From the NCBI GenBank assembly GCA_028679405.1, contig JAJRBP010000274.1, forward strand, positions 1-5,090: a stretch of DNA of 5,090 nt. Reading direction: 5' to 3'. Numbering within the stretch: position 1 is the first letter of the stretch; each line of letters begins with the position of its first letter. The DNA comes from Methanoregulaceae archaeon. Lineage in GTDB: Archaea; Halobacteriota; Methanomicrobia; Methanomicrobiales; Methanospirillaceae. This document shows, piece after piece, positions 1 to 5,090 of this stretch. A program made the position numbers and the translations under genes. The notes below the pieces were generated by a model, which was not told where the DNA came from, made no database searches, and saw only the letters and a program-made list of their open reading frames with translations.

Positions 1-3761
<3,761 letters not shown>

Positions 3762-3767
3762 GTTCTT

Positions 3768-3773
3768 CTCCTT
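3768..3773 (-). promoter_or_regulatory. Ribosome binding site of the SepCysS gene
   Basis: AAGGAG on the minus strand ends six bases before the ATG at 3761. It decides the start against the longer open frame. It lies only five bases past the tRNA discriminator base at 3779, so the mRNA leader left after tRNA 3'-end cleavage would be about 17 nt and would consist largely of this site. Confidence 0.85.
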
Positions 3774-3778
3774 ATGAA

Positions 3779-3850
3779 AGCCAAGGCCCGGATTCGAACC
3801 GGGATAGAGCTGATCTGCAGTCAGCCGCGTGGCCACTCCGCCACCTTGGC
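3779..3850 (-). tRNA. tRNA-Cys (anticodon GCA)
   Basis: A 72-nt cloverleaf can be folded by hand. The acceptor stem is GCCAAGG with CCTTGGC (7 bp). The D arm has a three-pair stem GCG/CGC with GG in the loop. The anticodon stem is GCTGA with TCAGC, around loop CTGCAGA with anticodon GCA, followed by G37. The variable loop has five bases (TCTAT), and the T arm is CCCGG-TTCGAAT-CCGGG. The discriminator base is U73, the expected identity base for tRNA-Cys; G37 is also expected for SepRS substrates. No intron is present and CCA is not encoded: the bases after U73 are TTC. The gene stands 17 bases upstream of SepCysS on the same strand with no clear oligo-T terminator between them, so it is likely the first gene of the transcript. 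It is also the physical substrate of the next gene's product. Confidence 0.97.
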
Positions 3851-3860
3851 ATTTACGACG

Positions 3861-3876
3861 ATTCACAATTGTGAAT
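3861..3876. promoter_or_regulatory. Perfect 16-bp palindrome, candidate operator (copy 1)
   Basis: ATTCACAATTGTGAAT is its own reverse complement over all 16 bases. It lies 10 bp upstream of the mature tRNA-Cys 5' end and about 36 bp (centre to centre) downstream of the best TATA-like box for the minus-strand unit. With archaeal spacing (start about 25 bp past the TATA box), it would cover the region just after the transcription start, a position suited to repression. A near-identical copy lies at 3969-3984. I do not recognise the regulator. In RNA it could form a 6-bp hairpin with an AAUU loop just before the tRNA, which is an alternative role. Confidence 0.6.
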
Positions 3877-3900
3877 GTAGTCACTACGTTGAAGATATTG

Positions 3901-3909
3901 GTATAAAAA
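3901..3909 (-). promoter_or_regulatory. TATA-like box for the tRNA-Cys / SepCysS unit
   Basis: On the minus strand the bases read TTTTTATAC, the best archaeal TATA match in the intergenic region. It sits about 55 bp upstream of the mature tRNA, predicting a start near 3878-3880 and a leader of roughly 28-30 nt on the precursor tRNA. On the plus strand the same bases read GTATAAAAA, so it could also serve the rightward gene. No clear purine-rich BRE settles its direction. No other promoter is seen between this point and metX. Confidence 0.5.
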
Positions 3910-3940
3910 TGTTCGCCTGCCGGAAAGCGACACAATCCAG

Positions 3941-3947
3941 CCAATAT
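3941..3947 (+). promoter_or_regulatory. Weak TATA-like element for the divergent desulfurase gene
   Basis: CCAATAT followed by GC is a poor TATA match. It lies about 32 bp (centre to centre) before the second palindrome and would place a start near 3970, inside that palindrome. The same heptamer occurs on the minus strand at 3901-3895, about 30 bp before the first palindrome, so the two sides mirror each other roughly. The TATAAAAA at 3902-3909 is an alternative plus-strand box, giving a longer leader. Confidence 0.25.
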
Positions 3948-3968
3948 GCTAATGAGGTATCCCTCCAA

Positions 3969-3984
3969 ATTCACAATTGAGAAT
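3969..3984. promoter_or_regulatory. Imperfect 16-bp palindrome, candidate operator (copy 2)
   Basis: ATTCACAATTGAGAAT matches copy 1 (3861-3876) at 15 of 16 positions. The single difference (T to A at position 12) breaks one palindromic pair. It lies 20 bp upstream of the ATG of the rightward gene, next to its ribosome site. The centres of the two copies are 108 bp apart, one beside each divergent transcription unit, as expected for a shared regulator. Confidence 0.55.
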
Positions 3985-3992
3985 CCGGATTC
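3981..3992. repeat. 12-bp palindrome overlapping operator copy 2
   Basis: GAATCCGGATTC is a perfect palindrome that shares four bases with the end of copy 2 and abuts the GGAGG ribosome site. GGAT (3987-3990) can also pair with ATCC (3998-4001), placing GGAGG in a 7-nt loop. Both structures are short, so a function is only a possibility; chance is a fair explanation. Confidence 0.3.
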
Positions 3993-3997
3993 GGAGG
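3993..3997 (+). promoter_or_regulatory. Ribosome binding site of the cysteine desulfurase-like gene
   Basis: GGAGG ends seven bases before the ATG at 4005. It fixes the start of the rightward gene, which agrees with the usual N-terminus of this family. Confidence 0.8.
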
Positions 3998-4004
3998 ATC
4001 CAGG

Positions 4005-5090
4005 ATGGAAGAGTCGATCATCTATCTCAACAACGCCGCCACGACATGGCCAAAACCCGCGGAGGTGCTCGACCTCGTGTACGAGACCGCGCACAGCCCC
4101 TACCTCGAACAGGGAAGGAGCACGAACCAGGGGGCGATCGATTATGTGGAAAGCACAAGGGAGACACTAGCCCGCTTTTTCCGGTTCGATGACCTGCAGC
4201 ACGTCATATTCACGGCGAACGCGACCGACTCCTTAAACCTCCTCATCCATGGGTTCGCCAGGAAAAATCCAGGGAAGTTCCACGTGGTCACGAGCGAGCT
4301 TGAGCACAACTCGGTCCTCCGGCCGCTCACCGCGCTCCGGGAGGAAGGACGGATCTCCCTCTCAGTTGCGGGGGCGTCTCCCTATCATGTCGCTCCCGAA
4401 ACCATCATGGACGAAGTGACGGACGAGACCCGTCTCGCAGTGATCAGCCACGGGAGTAACGTGCTCGGATCGATACAGGATATCAGGGCAATCGGGGAAG
4501 CACTCCATGAAAAGGGGATATTCCTGATCGTCGACGGGGCCCAGAGCGCAGGACTGGTACCGGTCGATCTCTCGGACGGCTCAGTCGATGCATTCGTGTT
4601 CACCGGTCACAAGTCGCTCTTCGGGCTCCCCGGAACCGGCGGTTTTCTCCTCCGCGACCCGGAGGCAGTCCTCCCGGTCCGGCAGGGCGGGACAGGGGTG
4701 GACTCGGGGAACCTCGCACAGCCGGATGAGATGCCGCTCCGGTTCGAGGCAGGCACTCACAACTACCCCGGGATAATCTCGCTCTATGCAGGAATCGGTT
4801 TCGTGGAGCGGACAGGTCTCGACGTGATCGGGGAGAAGTGCGGCGAAATGACAAGGACGATTATCGCAGGACTTCTGGGTATAGACACCGTTACCGTAGA
4901 TAACCCAGAGCCGGAGCTTCCGGTAATTTCTTTTTCCGTGAAGGGTCTCGAGAGCGAGGACGTGGGGTTCATCCTCTCGAAAGCATATCGCGTGATCGTC
5001 AGGACCGGTCTTCACTGTGCACCGCTCATTCACAGGAGGCTCAACGAAGGCCGGGGGAGCGTGAGGATCAGCCTCTCGTGCATGAATACC
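4005..5090 (+). CDS. Cysteine desulfurase-like class-V aminotransferase, 3'-truncated by the window edge
   Basis: An open frame of 362 codons runs from ATG at 4005 to the window end with no stop. It is a cytoplasmic PLP fold-type I protein of the NifS/SufS superfamily. The pattern resembles the subgroup annotated as 'cysteine desulfurase family protein' (am_tr_V_EGC type): N-terminal IYLNNAATTWPKP (6-18), His101 in ELEHNS, Asp177 and Gln180 in VDGAQSAG, the PLP lysine Lys203 in FTGHKSLFG, and Cys338 in RTGLHCAPLIH. That cysteine is the position that carries the persulfide in desulfurases. The last residues seen, VRISLSCMNT, match the near-C-terminal region of the family, so perhaps 15-25 residues are missing. 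Expected chemistry is removal of sulfur from cysteine (or selenium from selenocysteine) to form an enzyme persulfide. Its divergent position beside tRNA-Cys/SepCysS suggests a role in sulfur delivery for cysteine or homocysteine synthesis; this is inference. Confidence 0.9.
   Translation, partial: MEESIIYLNNAATTWPKPAEVLDLVYETAHSPYLEQGRSTNQGAIDYVESTRETLARFFRFDDLQHVIFTANATDSLNLLIHGFARKNPGKFHVVTSELEHNSVLRPLTALREEGRISLSVAGASPYHVAPETIMDEVTDETRLAVISHGSNVLGSIQDIRAIGEALHEKGIFLIVDGAQSAGLVPVDLSDGSVDAFVFTGHKSLFGLPGTGGFLLRDPEAVLPVRQGGTGVDSGNLAQPDEMPLRFEAGTHNYPGIISLYAGIGFVERTGLDVIGEKCGEMTRTIIAGLLGIDTVTVDNPEPELPVISFSVKGLESEDVGFILSKAYRVIVRTGLHCAPLIHRRLNEGRGSVRISLSCMNT

Noticed and set aside
3762..3778. A possible terminator after tRNA-Cys
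   Set aside because: The spacer has only a three-base T run after the tRNA (four counting U73) and is filled by the SepCysS ribosome site, so termination here is not supported.
3774..4192. Small plus-strand open frames across the tRNA, the intergenic region and the start of the desulfurase gene
   Set aside because: They overlap a tRNA gene and the 5' end of a well-supported gene in the wrong frame and show no protein features.
4142..5033. Minus-strand open frames (up to 150 codons) opposite the desulfurase gene
   Set aside because: They are shadows of the conserved rightward coding sequence, low in complexity and without motifs.

Overview
The window reads as genomic DNA of a methanogenic archaeon, most likely of the order Methanomicrobiales. 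The order-level call is an inference from protein style, fairly high GC and gene content. The strongest support is a Sep-tRNA:Cys-tRNA synthase (SepCysS) gene, which is characteristic of methanogens and a few relatives. It also carries archaeal-type TATA-like elements, a tRNA gene without an encoded CCA end, and strong Shine-Dalgarno sites.

Layout. One rightward gene and one leftward block diverge from a 154-bp AT-rich intergenic region (3851-4004). Leftward (minus strand), in transcription order: tRNA-Cys(GCA) (3850-3779), SepCysS (3761-2397), O-acetylhomoserine sulfhydrylase MetY (2386-1085) and homoserine O-acyltransferase MetX (1088 to beyond position 1). Spacing is very tight: 17 nt between tRNA and SepCysS, 10 nt between SepCysS and metY, and a 4-nt ATGA overlap between metY and metX. 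This looks like a single transcription unit with the tRNA at its head. Rightward (plus strand), from 4005 to beyond the end, is a class-V aminotransferase of the cysteine desulfurase type, with both the PLP lysine and the C-terminal catalytic cysteine present. Its stop codon lies outside the window.

How the genes fit together. All five genes concern sulfur amino acids. SepCysS converts phosphoserine on tRNA-Cys to cysteine, and the tRNA that serves as its substrate is encoded just upstream. MetX activates homoserine and MetY replaces the acyl group with sulfide to give homocysteine. The divergent cysteine desulfurase-like enzyme is a candidate sulfur carrier or donor for one of these steps.

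The most notable unexplained structure is in the intergenic region. A perfect 16-bp palindrome (3861-3876) sits next to the tRNA/SepCysS unit, and a 15/16 identical copy (3969-3984) sits next to the desulfurase gene. This arrangement suggests one unidentified regulator controlling both sides of a tRNA-dependent cysteine/homocysteine regulon. SepCysS also has an N-terminal extension of about 43 residues and a short internal insertion relative to the Methanocaldococcus jannaschii enzyme.
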